Part shown: one piece after another, positions 15,753 through 23,235 of the stretch
How the letters are laid out: each line of letters starts with the position of its first letter
Position numbering within the stretch: the first letter of the stretch is position 1
Origin: Clostridiales bacterium
GTDB taxonomy: Bacteria; Bacillota; Clostridia; Christensenellales; Aristaeellaceae
DNA: 33,192 bases
Direction: 5' to 3'
NCBI GenBank assembly: GCA_016930575.1
Contig: JAFGGL010000075.1
Location: 1 to 33,192, forward strand
Notes under the pieces: model-generated
The model's input: the letters and a program-made list of their open reading frames with translations, nothing else
The model's database searches: none
Told to the model about the DNA's origin: nothing
Program-made: the position numbers and the translations under genes

Positions 15753-17330
15753 TCAATTGCCGGTATTGATGACCATTGTCTCAACCAGCGTCATCTTCGC
15801 CGGACCGTATATCACGATGGTATGCTCTTCGCGCCCCGGCGCGCCGGCCGCGGAACCTTGCGCCTGCGCGGCCAGATAGTTGTACGCGGTAACGCAGTTG
15901 AAGACCAGTAGCAGGCACAGCGCAATACTGAGTATATGCATCCAGATTCTCCGGCGCTTTGCGGGCTGCGCGCCCGCGCTGTTTTTCATGGAGACAAACA
16001 GGCAAAGCAGCGCCGCAAGCGGCAGCCAGAACAGCTGCGGGTAATACCGCGCCGAGAACAGGCCGGGGATAAAGAACACCGGCAGGAACACCGCAAGCAG
16101 CGTAACGAGCAGGAACTTCGCTTCGCGCGCGCGGCGCTTGCCCAGCACGCAGATCGACCGGATGATGATAATCAGCGATACCAGGAAAATGCCGGAGAAC
16201 ATAATGCCCCAGCCGCCCACGCTGGCGCCCGGCGTTTGCAGGTTGAATTCCTGTATGGTGAAGGTAAAGGGAATCTTCGGCGCGATATCGGCAAACGGCC
16301 CGCCGGATATGGGCGAGAACAACGATACGAAGAACTGCGCGAACAGCGGCAGCCTGTGAATCCCAGGCGACGTCACGGGTCCCGGCAGCCTGCCGGCCGG
16401 CGCGCTCCCGAGCATGCCGTGCAGGGGATTGCCGTAACGCACGAAGTTGAGCATGTAGCTGGTTGCGCCAAGCACGCACAGCGCCGCGACGGCCATCGCC
16501 AGGAAATAGAGAAACAACCACCAATACTGCCTTGTGCGCTCCTCATGGGGCGCGCCGGACTGCGCGACGGCGATCACGCGCGCAAGGCAGTAGAACAGGC
16601 AGAGCATTGCGCACAGCGGCACCGCCGCGGCTTTGATGTTCACCGCCAGGCACACCGCGATAAACGCCGCCGCCTTCGCGATGCCCGCATAGCGCCCCTC
16701 CGGCTTGTACGCAAGGTAAGCAAGCGCCGCCGCCGCGACGGCGATCATCTGGAACACGAAGCCGTCGTCGCAGTACGTCAGCGCCTGGCCCAGGGTGATC
16801 GGGTTCACGACGGCGAGCAGCGCGGCGACAAACGCCGCAAAACCGCCGATCTTGAACGCGTCGCGGACCATCGGGCCCAGGATGCATATAGCCGCCGCCA
16901 TGCCTGCGATGTTGAACACCTTGCCGCAGGCGATGTTGCCGGTGAACGCATGGAAGCCCGCGCCGATCATAAGCGACGCCATGGGCCGGCTGCCCGCCTG
17001 ATAACAGAGCCCGCCGGAAAACTGCGAAACGCACAGCGATACCGCGGCCAGGAACGCTGCACCCAGCGCCGTTATCATCAGCGCGTAGGCCGGCGCTTTG
17101 CGCAATAACGCAAGCCCGAGCCACGCAAGCGGCACGGCGCAGAATACCGTGTATTGCTGTATGGGTACGCCGACAGCCAGCATCGCCGTGACCGCGAGGA
17201 CCAGCGCAAAGAAATACAGCAGGATAAACAGCCCGAAATCAAATACGGGGGATTTCCGGTTCGGTTTGGCCGGCTCCTGCCGCAGCTGCTCCAGTTCCCG
17301 CCGAATCCGAGCATAATCCGTTGTTATCAT
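15753..17330 (-). CDS. Large polytopic membrane protein of unknown function (possibly GT-C glycosyltransferase-like)
   Basis: The 525-aa protein has a cytosolic charged N-terminus (about 30 residues, Arg/Glu/Lys-rich) and roughly 11-13 hydrophobic segments, then an Arg-rich turn (PAKRRRIWMHI), a last membrane segment and an extracytoplasmic tail of about 50 residues ending MVINTGN. The overall shape, with a late SARYYPQLFWLPL segment, recalls GT-C or mannosyltransferase-type membrane glycosyltransferases, but I could not find a clear acidic catalytic pair in the first loop, so no function is assigned. The ribosome site before ATG 17330 is poor. Two TATAAT hexamers (complement of 17369-17374 and 17379-17384) are candidate -10 boxes. 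The downstream partner is the secreted YARHG protein. Confidence 0.75.
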   Translation of the reverse strand: MITTDYARIRRELEQLRQEPAKPNRKSPVFDFGLFILLYFFALVLAVTAMLAVGVPIQQYTVFCAVPLAWLGLALLRKAPAYALMITALGAAFLAAVSLCVSQFSGGLCYQAGSRPMASLMIGAGFHAFTGNIACGKVFNIAGMAAAICILGPMVRDAFKIGGFAAFVAALLAVVNPITLGQALTYCDDGFVFQMIAVAAAALAYLAYKPEGRYAGIAKAAAFIAVCLAVNIKAAAVPLCAMLCLFYCLARVIAVAQSGAPHEERTRQYWWLFLYFLAMAVAALCVLGATSYMLNFVRYGNPLHGMLGSAPAGRLPGPVTSPGIHRLPLFAQFFVSLFSPISGGPFADIAPKIPFTFTIQEFNLQTPGASVGGWGIMFSGIFLVSLIIIIRSICVLGKRRAREAKFLLVTLLAVFLPVFFIPGLFSARYYPQLFWLPLAALLCLFVSMKNSAGAQPAKRRRIWMHILSIALCLLLVFNCVTAYNYLAAQAQGSAAGAPGREEHTIVIYGPAKMTLVETMVINTGN

Positions 17331-17424
17331 CCTGTCCGCTCCGTACTATATTGTGTCGGTAAGGAATGATTATAACGAATTATACCATATTGTGTATGAA
17401 ATGAGAACTGTTTTGCGCTATATA

Positions 17425-17452
17425 TTGACATACCGGCGGGTTGGCATATAAT
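17425..17452 (+). promoter_or_regulatory. Consensus sigma-A promoter
   Basis: TTGACA at 17425-17430 and TATAAT at 17447-17452 with a 16-bp spacer: both hexamers are perfect. It drives the small membrane protein and YbjQ genes, and its -10 covers the ATG of the longer reading frame at 17451, which supports the start at 17484. Confidence 0.85.
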
Positions 17453-17483
17453 GACGGTAAACAGGTACGGGGGAGGCGGCGGC

Positions 17484-17714
17484 ATGAAAAAGCATACGGG
17501 GAAACTGATCGCGCCCATCGTTATCACGGCGTTGATCCTGCTGTATTTCGTCGGGCTGATCATCATAGCCCTCACCACGAGCTGGCTGCCGGCGTGGGCG
17601 CTGATCGCCGGCGTCGTGCTCCCGCTGTGCGTCATGGGCGTGATGGTCTATGTGCTGATCGAACGAATCAAAGAGATAAGGAGCGGTGAAGAAGATGATC
17701 TTAGTCAATACTGA
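17484..17714 (+). CDS. Small two-helix membrane protein
   Basis: The 76-aa protein begins MKKHTGKLIAPIVITALILL and has two hydrophobic segments (about residues 8-32 and 35-58), then a charged cytoplasmic tail (IKEIRSGEEDDLSQY). GGGGGAGG precedes the ATG by 7 bases. No family recognised. It overlaps the next gene by 20 bases and shares a perfect promoter with it, so the two products are probably used together; a membrane partner for the YbjQ-like protein is a reasonable inference only. Confidence 0.8.
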   Translation: MKKHTGKLIAPIVITALILLYFVGLIIIALTTSWLPAWALIAGVVLPLCVMGVMVYVLIERIKEIRSGEEDDLSQY

Positions 17715-18006
17715 TTTTATTACCGGCAAGGAACTGGAGACCCTGGGGCTGGTGAAGGGCTCCACCATCCAGTCGCGCAATATCGGCCGCGACATCACCC
17801 AGGGCTTTAAAACCCTGGTCGGCGGCGAGCTGAAAGCCTACACCGAGATGATGAACGACGCCCGCGCCCTTGCCACCAAGCGCATGGTGGCCCAGGCCGA
17901 GGAAATGGGCGCCGACGCGATCGTCAACGTCCGCTACGCGTCCGCCTCCGTGATGTCCAGCGCGGCGGAGGTTATGGCTTACGGGACAGCGGTAAAATTT
18001 AAATAA
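17695..18006 (+). CDS. YbjQ/UPF0145-family protein
   Basis: The 103-aa protein has the typical YbjQ opening MILVNTDFITGKELE and the family pattern GSTIQSRNIGRDITQGFKT, GGELKAYTEMM, and GADAIVNVRYASASV. Members form small pentameric beta-rich assemblies, and their function is poorly known (sometimes described as heavy-metal-binding). ATG 17695 is chosen over GTG 17686, which sits only 2 bases from AAGGAG; the ATG lies 11 bases from it and gives the usual family N-terminus. It overlaps the upstream small membrane protein gene. Confidence 0.9.
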   Translation: MILVNTDFITGKELETLGLVKGSTIQSRNIGRDITQGFKTLVGGELKAYTEMMNDARALATKRMVAQAEEMGADAIVNVRYASASVMSSAAEVMAYGTAVKFK

Positions 18007-18028
18007 ATTTTACTGTCACTTAGTCATT

Positions 18029-18193
18029 CAGGAAAACAATAGCGGAATTCCGCACACGGTGGCGGTCCACTTTCCGTCATCTTACCAATGCGGCATCTTT
18101 GCGGTAGCGCTGCTACAGCTTCGGACGCCGCATCGGCAATCTAACGAAAATTGAACGCGCCACCGTGCGCGTTCTTTCACTATTGTTTCCCTG
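18029..18193. repeat. 165-bp imperfect palindrome (MITE-like or long-hairpin element)
   Basis: The ends are inverted copies, CAGGAAAACAATAG at 18029 and CTATTGTTTCCCTG ending at 18193, differing at one position. Complementarity continues inward: CACGGTGGCG pairs with CGCCACCGTG, ATGCGGC with GCCGCAT, and GTAGC-GCT-GCTAC forms the centre. The whole element can therefore fold into one long stem with internal mismatches. It contains no gene. Size and ends suit a miniature inverted-repeat element or a structured RNA; I saw no clear target-site duplication. It marks the left edge of the AT-rich island. Confidence 0.75.
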
Positions 18194-18389
18194 CTTTTTG
18201 GTTTGTTGGGCGGAGATAATGACTACGGTAGTTTATATGTGCCTATAAATTGTTTATATGGCATTTGTGCGATATATGAATTGGTGGTTGTGAGTGTCTC
18301 AAGTGAACTAACTGGTGCAGTAATTCTGACAACCAAATGCTTCTTGGTAAAATCGATTAATAGTGTCATAAATTAAATTCGTTGAACTC

Positions 18390-18420
18390 TTGATATTATG
18401 ACAATCATAGTATATACTAT
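18390..18420 (+). promoter_or_regulatory. Promoter with palindromic operator before the XRE-ImmA-PIN operon
   Basis: TTGATA at 18390-18395 and TATACT at 18413-18418 are spaced by 17 bp. The -10 lies inside a perfect 14-bp palindrome, ATAGTATATACTAT (18407-18420), a natural site for repression by the XRE protein encoded 19 bases downstream. Promoter and palindrome are visible; autoregulation is inferred. Confidence 0.7.
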
Positions 18421-18438
18421 TAAATAGGGAGGTGTGCC

Positions 18439-18777
18439 ATGAAAACTGCAACTAAAAAACTTGGAGGGAAGATTAAGGAATTACGAGAACAGAGCAGACT
18501 AACGCAAATCAATATTGCCGGTTATCTCAAAGTTGATCAAAGTTTAATATCGAAATTCGAAAGTGGAGAGCGTGCAATATCATCAGACATGCTTGAAAAA
18601 CTTGTTGATCTATTTGGTGTTTCATTGAGTGAGCTTGTAGATAACCAGCCAACACTAAAGCACTTGAAACTTGCATTACGAGCATCAGATGTCACTACAG
18701 ATGACTTGGTAACAATTAGTGTGATTAATCGTATAGCATTGTATAGCAACATGATTTCACAAATGAACGAGGATTGA
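18439..18777 (+). CDS. XRE-family helix-turn-helix regulator
   Basis: The 112-aa protein has a Cro/CI-type HTH at residues about 10-65 (LREQSRLTQINIAGYLKVDQ then SLISKFESGERAISSDMLEK and LVDLFGVSLSELV). The C-terminal 45 residues, which lack an enzymatic motif, probably serve for dimerisation or contact with the peptidase. GGGAGGTG precedes the ATG. The stop TGA at 18775 lies 9 bases before the next gene's ATG. By analogy with ImmR of ICEBs1, it is likely the repressor cleaved by its ImmA neighbour, and it may act as antitoxin. Confidence 0.88.
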   Translation: MKTATKKLGGKIKELREQSRLTQINIAGYLKVDQSLISKFESGERAISSDMLEKLVDLFGVSLSELVDNQPTLKHLKLALRASDVTTDDLVTISVINRIALYSNMISQMNED

Positions 18778-18785
18778 CGATTGAA

Positions 18786-19538
18786 ATGGATAAAATGGAA
18801 CTTTGGAAAAAGGCAATTACTATTAGAAAGAAACTAGGGGAAGATGCAACATCGCCACTAGATATTTTCCCACTAGTATACTCAATTGAAAAACTCACAA
18901 CAGTATTTTATCCAATGGGAGATAGAGTGAGTGGTCTTTGTGTTAAGAGTGCAAAGAATAATCTCATCGCAATTAACTCATCTATGACTCTAGGAAGACA
19001 AAGATTTTCAATGGCTCACGAGTTGTACCATTTGTTTTTTGATAATGATCAAGAAACTACAATCTGTGGCATGAGCATCGGGAAAGGTAATCAAAATGAA
19101 AAGAATGCAGATATGTTTGCTTCATTCTTTTTGATGCCACCCGATGCTCTTTCAAATTTTATTAGACAGATTAAACATGATTCCAAGCAAAGACTAATAA
19201 TAGAAGATATTGTTGCAATAGAACAGTTTTTCGGTGTAAGCAGACTATCACTTCTTATTCGTTTGCTAGCGGACAATGAGATTACTCAAGAAGAGCTAGA
19301 AAATATGCGACAAAACGTGATCATTTCAGCAAGAAGTTGTGGGTATGATGATACACTTTATAGACCGTCACCTAAAGACAAGCAGTATAAAACATTCGGG
19401 TTTTTGATTAAACAAGTTGAACAAGCACTTGAGAACGGTAAAATATCAAGTGGCAAATATGAGGAAATTCTCCTTGCAGCTTTTCGCTCCGATCTTGTTT
19501 ATGGTGACGAAACTGAAGGAGGAGAAAACGTTGACTAA
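18786..19538 (+). CDS. ImmA/IrrE-family zinc metallopeptidase
   Basis: The 250-aa protein has the HExxH zinc motif in FSMAHELYHLFF (His78, Glu79, His82), followed by KNADMFASFFLMP, which supplies the expected third acidic ligand and the typical MP segment of the family. In ICEBs1, ImmA cleaves the XRE repressor ImmR after DNA damage; a matching role here is inferred from adjacency. The C-terminal part (about 150-250) is helical and unassigned. ATG 18786 (12 bases from GAGGA) is preferred to TTG 18774, which abuts the site. The last 8 bases overlap the PIN gene, indicating coupled translation. Confidence 0.87.
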   Translation: MDKMELWKKAITIRKKLGEDATSPLDIFPLVYSIEKLTTVFYPMGDRVSGLCVKSAKNNLIAINSSMTLGRQRFSMAHELYHLFFDNDQETTICGMSIGKGNQNEKNADMFASFFLMPPDALSNFIRQIKHDSKQRLIIEDIVAIEQFFGVSRLSLLIRLLADNEITQEELENMRQNVIISARSCGYDDTLYRPSPKDKQYKTFGFLIKQVEQALENGKISSGKYEEILLAAFRSDLVYGDETEGGENVD

Positions 19539-20070
19539 TCCCCTTTATTTTGATGCTGATTGTATTTCAGCTTTTTTATGGGTTAGACGTGAAAACATAC
19601 TGCCTATACTTTATCCAAATAGAATATTTATACCAAAACCAGTATATGATGAGTTATCTTGTCCAAGTATCCCACATATTAAATCACGGCTAGATGTTCT
19701 GATCTCAAGTGGTCAAGCGAGCATAGCAACAATAATGACGGATTCGGCAGAATATGTTTTATATTATCAGCTAGCTTTTGCTCCTAAAAATGGAGAAACG
19801 ATAATAGGTATAGGTGAAGCAGCATCAATCGCTTTAGCAAAATACTATGATGGTATTGTTGCGAGTAACAACCTTAGCGATGTAAAAAGGTATACTACAG
19901 AATATAGATTAGAACATGTTACTACAGGCGATATTCTCGTTGATGCATTAGATCAGGGCATTATCACAGAGAGTGATGGAAATGCTATATGGATGGATAT
20001 GCTTAAAAAACGAAGGAGAATTGGAGCACCATCTTTTTCGGAATTTATTAGATTTAAATGCAGTAAATAA
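19531..20070 (+). CDS. PIN-domain protein (putative ribonuclease toxin or effector)
   Basis: The start is TTG 19531 with GGAGG 8 bases before it and an 8-base overlap with the peptidase gene; the longer frame from 19417 is inside that gene. The 179-aa protein shows a PIN-like arrangement of acidic residues: FDADCIS (Asp8, Asp10), PKPVYDEL (Glu41), GIGEAASIALA (Glu96) and SNNLSDVKRY (Asp117), followed by a C-terminal helical region (ITESDGNAIWMDML). PIN domains are metal-dependent nucleases, often VapC-like toxins. It lacks a VapB-type partner; the XRE-ImmA pair stands in that position. Assignment rests on motif spacing read by eye. Confidence 0.72.
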   Translation: MTNPLYFDADCISAFLWVRRENILPILYPNRIFIPKPVYDELSCPSIPHIKSRLDVLISSGQASIATIMTDSAEYVLYYQLAFAPKNGETIIGIGEAASIALAKYYDGIVASNNLSDVKRYTTEYRLEHVTTGDILVDALDQGIITESDGNAIWMDMLKKRRRIGAPSFSEFIRFKCSK

Positions 20071-20191
20071 AGATTATACATTTTATAGAGAACATATTTC
20101 AGTATTTAATCTAAACAATAATATAACCAATTATTATATTATAAGTTATTGCATATATACTATATAAACAAAATGGTATTTTTCTCAACAT

Positions 20192-20983
20192 TTATCTCTC
20201 CCCCCACAGCACCCCCGCGGTGCCCAGCATAAACGGCAGTTTGAGGGCGTGGGTAACGTAGGGTTCGGTTGAGGTGATCTCAAAGTGGACTTCCTTTGCG
20301 CCCATGGCTTTCACGGCGGCGGTGAGTTCATCCGGGGTGCCGTAGTAGGTTTTAAGCAGGAAGAGGTCCTGGAATGCGAATTTTCCGCCGGGCTTGAGAA
20401 CGCGGAGGGCTTCCCGGATGAGGTCGGGTTTATGCTTGGTGTCCTTCACCTCGTGGAAGGTCATGTTGGAGACGACCAGGTCGAACGCGCCGTCTTCAAA
20501 GGGGAGTTCGGACGCGGTGCCCTGCACGAAGCCGGTCCTGTCCTTAACGCCCATGATTTCGGCGTTGCGCTCGCACTGCGCCTTGGCATAGCTCCAGTCC
20601 GCGCCCCAGTAGTCAAGGCCGGTGAGCTGCGCCTGCGGGAATTTTTCCGCCAGCTTCATCACCAGCGCGCCGCTGCCGCAGCCGATATCCAGCGCCGCGC
20701 CCACGCCGTCCCATCCGATATGGGCGACCAGCGTATCCAGCACCTTGCTCTGGATATCCCCGCCCTCGGGCGAAAACAGCCGCCGGGCATAGCAGAAATA
20801 AATAAAGCACACGGCAAAAAACAAGGCCGGCACGGCGAGGATGATCCGCAGCGCGGCAAGCTCGTGCGCGAACAGGTCGACGGCGACCTCGGCGGCGATA
20901 AACAGCAGGGCAAGGATGGCGCTCGCCCGTATCAGCCGCGGCGCGACCCAGTTGCCGTACTGCGGTTTCTGTGTCGTTTTCAT
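20192..20983 (-). CDS. Membrane-anchored class I SAM-dependent methyltransferase
   Basis: The 263-aa protein carries two hydrophobic segments (about residues 20-38 and 45-65) before a methyltransferase domain with motif I ALDIGCGSGAL (99-105), a motif II-like TGLDYWGADWSY, motif III-like TASELPFEDGAFDLVVSN and RVLKPGGKFAF. This is a UbiE-like arrangement; the substrate is unknown, and the membrane anchor suggests a lipid or membrane-proximal target. ATG 20983 is used because GGAG precedes it by 7 bases; the frame can be extended to 21043 but without a site. The gene lies at the right edge of the AT-rich island and has host-like composition. Confidence 0.82.
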   Translation of the reverse strand: MKTTQKPQYGNWVAPRLIRASAILALLFIAAEVAVDLFAHELAALRIILAVPALFFAVCFIYFCYARRLFSPEGGDIQSKVLDTLVAHIGWDGVGAALDIGCGSGALVMKLAEKFPQAQLTGLDYWGADWSYAKAQCERNAEIMGVKDRTGFVQGTASELPFEDGAFDLVVSNMTFHEVKDTKHKPDLIREALRVLKPGGKFAFQDLFLLKTYYGTPDELTAAVKAMGAKEVHFEITSTEPYVTHALKLPFMLGTAGVLWGER

Positions 20984-21040
20984 CGTGTTTCTCCGTTCTG
21001 TTGTGTGAGTAAAACTTCTCATTCTATATGGAATGGACAG

Positions 21041-21083
21041 CAATAAAAATAAAATCCCGCCGCCTGATTGTCAAGCGGCGGCG
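21041..21083 (-). terminator. Terminator of the sortase-anchored protein gene
   Basis: On the minus strand CCGCCGC and GCGGCGG (21081-21057) form a stem and are followed by GATTTTATTTTTATT. It lies about 30 bases after the gene's stop. Confidence 0.85.
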
Positions 21084-21111
21084 TACAAATTCCCCGTTTT
21101 GCTGCCTGTGT

Positions 21112-21795
21112 TCAACCTCTGCGCGTTTTTCTCCTGCGCCAAAGCATTGCGGCCGTGCCGCCCGCCAGCGCCGTCAGCGCGGCGGCGAGCCAGAGGAAGG
21201 GAACGGAGGAGTCGCCGGTCTGCGGCGGGGTATAGGTATAATAGATCGTGCCGTTCCAGGTGCGGGGGGCATGGGGATCGGTGAACAGCGGCCAGCTGAG
21301 GCCGGCGGCGGTGGATATGCTGATGCGTGCGTCGGCGTATACGTTTGCGCTGTAGGTATAGACCATTTCACAAACGTCGTGGCTTGCGTTGACCGTGATG
21401 TAAAACCCGTACGTCTTTCCCTTCGTAAGCGTCAGCCCGCTGTCAAGCGGCAGGGGCGTGGGCGTATTGGAGCCGCTTGATGTTACGTCGCTTTCCTGCA
21501 ACAGCGTCCACGCGCTTTCGTTGGTCTCATAGCCCTGATATCCGCCTTCCCGCCAGTACGCGCGAACCGGCACCGGCTGCGCGGAACCGAGGATATTGAT
21601 ATCGAACGCCGTGATCACGATATCGCTGCCCGGCTGTACCGTAACGTCGAACATATTGCCCTGGAACGTAACGTTGCCGCTGAACGACGTCGTCAGCGAT
21701 GCGGAAGCGCCGTTTGCCATTGCGGGAAACAGGCATACGGCCGCGGCGAGCATCAGCACGAAAAGAAACCGGGCGGGACTGCGCGCTTTTTCCAT
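21112..21795 (-). CDS. Secreted, sortase-anchored surface protein
   Basis: The 227-aa protein has an N-terminal signal peptide (about residues 1-30, ARFLFVLMLAAAVCLFPAMA), a beta-rich extracellular body, and a C-terminal cell-wall sorting signal: a PPQTGD motif, a hydrophobic stretch and the basic tail RRRKTRRG. The middle region repeats Thr/Ser/Tyr-rich strands (SFSGNVTFQGNMFDV, YGFYITVNASHDV) but no named domain is recognised. ATG 21795 is chosen because AAGGAG lies 8 bases upstream; a longer start at 21882 would overlap the promoter -10. It is flanked by its own promoter and terminator, hence a single-gene unit. Probable role: surface adhesin or wall-associated binding protein, not provable here. 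Confidence 0.82.
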   Translation of the reverse strand: MEKARSPARFLFVLMLAAAVCLFPAMANGASASLTTSFSGNVTFQGNMFDVTVQPGSDIVITAFDINILGSAQPVPVRAYWREGGYQGYETNESAWTLLQESDVTSSGSNTPTPLPLDSGLTLTKGKTYGFYITVNASHDVCEMVYTYSANVYADARISISTAAGLSWPLFTDPHAPRTWNGTIYYTYTPPQTGDSSVPFLWLAAALTALAGGTAAMLWRRRKTRRG

Positions 21796-21880
21796 GGGAA
21801 AATCTCCTTCAGCGGTTGGGTTTTCATGATTGGGATGCGAAACAGCGGAAATCTCGATGCGATCAATATCGTATAAAGGC

Positions 21881-21910
21881 ATTATAGCAGACGAAACGGA
21901 AAAGCGTCAA
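21881..21910 (-). promoter_or_regulatory. Sigma-A promoter of the surface-protein gene
   Basis: On the minus strand TTGACG (21910-21905), an 18-bp spacer and a perfect TATAAT (21886-21881). Transcription should start about 80 bases before the chosen ATG. Confidence 0.8.
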
Positions 21911-22014
21911 TCCCGGAAAACAGGCGGCCCGCATAGGTTTGCGCCTTTTGGCAGTTCGGCCCGGGCGGCAGGGAATCCGGCGCATGCGGCGCGTTGCTGC
22001 AATGGCTGCCGTTT

Positions 22015-22041
22015 ACCATATGCTTTCGATTGTGATATAAT
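22015..22041 (+). promoter_or_regulatory. Extended -10 promoter of the diguanylate cyclase gene
   Basis: TGATATAAT (22033-22041) is a perfect -10 with an upstream TGn. A weak -35 (about TTTACC) lies 18 bases upstream. The leader to the TTG start is about 105 bases. The rest of the 21911-22128 gap shows no gene. Confidence 0.65.
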
Positions 22042-22151
22042 CAGACATCATATTGCACGCAAAGGTGATTTTAAACGCCGCCGCGCTGTTTTGACGAATC
22101 ATATTTTTTAGCCCTTGTTTTTACGGCCATGCCTGAGGAGATCCAGTAGTT

Positions 22152-23162
22152 TTGAAGAAGACGATCGAAGCGTTTTTGCGCAAAGACGGCTCTTTGCGAA
22201 AGGTTGCGGTTACCGGTGCGGGAAAGCCGGATATCGACCACGCCACGATCGACAGGTGGCAGCGGCTGTTTGCCTTGATCGCAAAGGAAGCACGCGAGCC
22301 CGCCGCATTGATTTTGCGCGTGACGAACGATTCTATACGCGTCCTGTGCCGGAGCGACAACGCGGAGCAGGACAAAACCGAGTATTATTTCGGCAGCGGC
22401 CTGTATTGCCAGTTCATCGCAGGAAGCAGCGGGCTGCTGATCGAAAATACGGTCTCCTTCGAGTATATCAACAGCAAATGCGCGGCCCAACCCTTCGTGT
22501 CCGCGTGCTTCGGGCTGCCGGTATTCTGGCCGGACGGAGAGTTGTTCGGCGTCATTTGCATGATGAGGAACTTGAAAAAGGCGATGACGAAAACCTATAA
22601 AAATCTCGTTTCCGAGCTCAGGGAAACCTTTGAGCAGGAACTCGCATCAGTCTGCCAACAGCAGCAGCTGCTGCAAACCGCGGAAACCGACCCCCTGACG
22701 CTGATCTGCAACAGACGAAAAACAGAAAGCGTTATGAAGGCGGAATTCGACCGGGCAAAACGCTACGGCAAGCCGTTTTCCGTTTCCATCATGGACCTCA
22801 ACGGATTTAAGCGGATCAACGACACCTACGGCCACAACGCCGGCGACGACGTCCTCAGGGCGTTTGCGCAAAGCGTCGGCGCAAGGCTCCGCGAAACAGA
22901 TTGTCTGGGGCGCTGGGGCGGCGACGAGTTCATTCTGGTTTGCCCCAATACGGACGCCGGCGCGGCGCAGCAGCTGATATCCAGAATCCGGCCGGCTGTC
23001 AATCGGGATATGGAAGAAATGCCGGCGTTTGACGGCTTTTGCTACGGCGTTTCGCAGTTTGCGCAGACTGACCAGTCGTATCTGGAGATCGTCAAAAGAG
23101 CCGACGAGATTATGTACAAATACAAAAACAACGGGCAAGCGAGCGCCGGCCACATCGCCTGA
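22152..23162 (+). CDS. Diguanylate cyclase with N-terminal GAF-like sensor
   Basis: Makes cyclic di-GMP from two GTP. At 336 aa, residues about 30-160 form a GAF-like sensor (RWQRLFALIAKEAREPAALI ... ACFGLPVFWPDGELFGVICM), then a helical linker leads into the GGDEF domain (DPLTLICNRRKTE onward). The active loop GRWGGDEF (256-260) is intact, and RETD five residues upstream forms a product-inhibition I-site (Arg247, Asp250). No transmembrane segment, so it is cytosolic. The TTG start at 22152 is the first codon after an in-frame stop and has GAGGAG 11 bases before it, a rather long spacing that suggests modest translation. It stands alone, between its own promoter and a two-way terminator. Confidence 0.88.
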   Translation: MKKTIEAFLRKDGSLRKVAVTGAGKPDIDHATIDRWQRLFALIAKEAREPAALILRVTNDSIRVLCRSDNAEQDKTEYYFGSGLYCQFIAGSSGLLIENTVSFEYINSKCAAQPFVSACFGLPVFWPDGELFGVICMMRNLKKAMTKTYKNLVSELRETFEQELASVCQQQQLLQTAETDPLTLICNRRKTESVMKAEFDRAKRYGKPFSVSIMDLNGFKRINDTYGHNAGDDVLRAFAQSVGARLRETDCLGRWGGDEFILVCPNTDAGAAQQLISRIRPAVNRDMEEMPAFDGFCYGVSQFAQTDQSYLEIVKRADEIMYKYKNNGQASAGHIA

Positions 23163-23191
23163 GGCCGCTATTATTACAGTTTGAGTGAAAA

Positions 23192-23231
23192 AAGCTGCGC
23201 CGCCTTCCGCAATACGGAAGGCGGCGTGCTT
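23192..23231. terminator. Bidirectional terminator
   Basis: CGCCGCCTTCCG (23198-23209) pairs with CGGAAGGCGGCG (23215-23226) around CAATA, extended by AAGC/GCTT. The minus strand continues into a run of Ts (TTTTTTC), the plus strand into TTTTGG. It separates the convergent cyclase and methyltransferase genes. Confidence 0.88.
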
Positions 23232-23235
23232 TTGG

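Larger units (their letters stand above)
18194..20190. mobile_element. AT-rich island carrying XRE, ImmA-like and PIN genes
   Basis: Base composition drops sharply from the GC-rich background just after the palindrome and returns at about 20190, where the methyltransferase gene begins. Codon use in the three genes is equally AT-rich. No integrase, transposase or convincing attachment site is visible. The 10-mer TATATACTAT occurs at 18411 and 20154 near both ends, but it is too simple to call a duplication. Horizontal acquisition is the likely explanation. Confidence 0.6.

Noticed and set aside
18411-20163. TATATACTAT at 18411 and 20154 as attachment-site duplication of the island
   Set aside because: It is ten bases of pure low-complexity sequence in AT-rich DNA, so chance occurrence is likely; no integrase gene is present.
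21030-21480. Plus-strand frames opposite the sortase-anchored gene
   Set aside because: They are antisense shadows crossing the terminator and have no ribosome site.
22129-22149. Six-codon leader peptide ATG to TAG just before the diguanylate cyclase
   Set aside because: No ribosome site precedes it, and its GAGGAG is better explained as the site for the TTG start.
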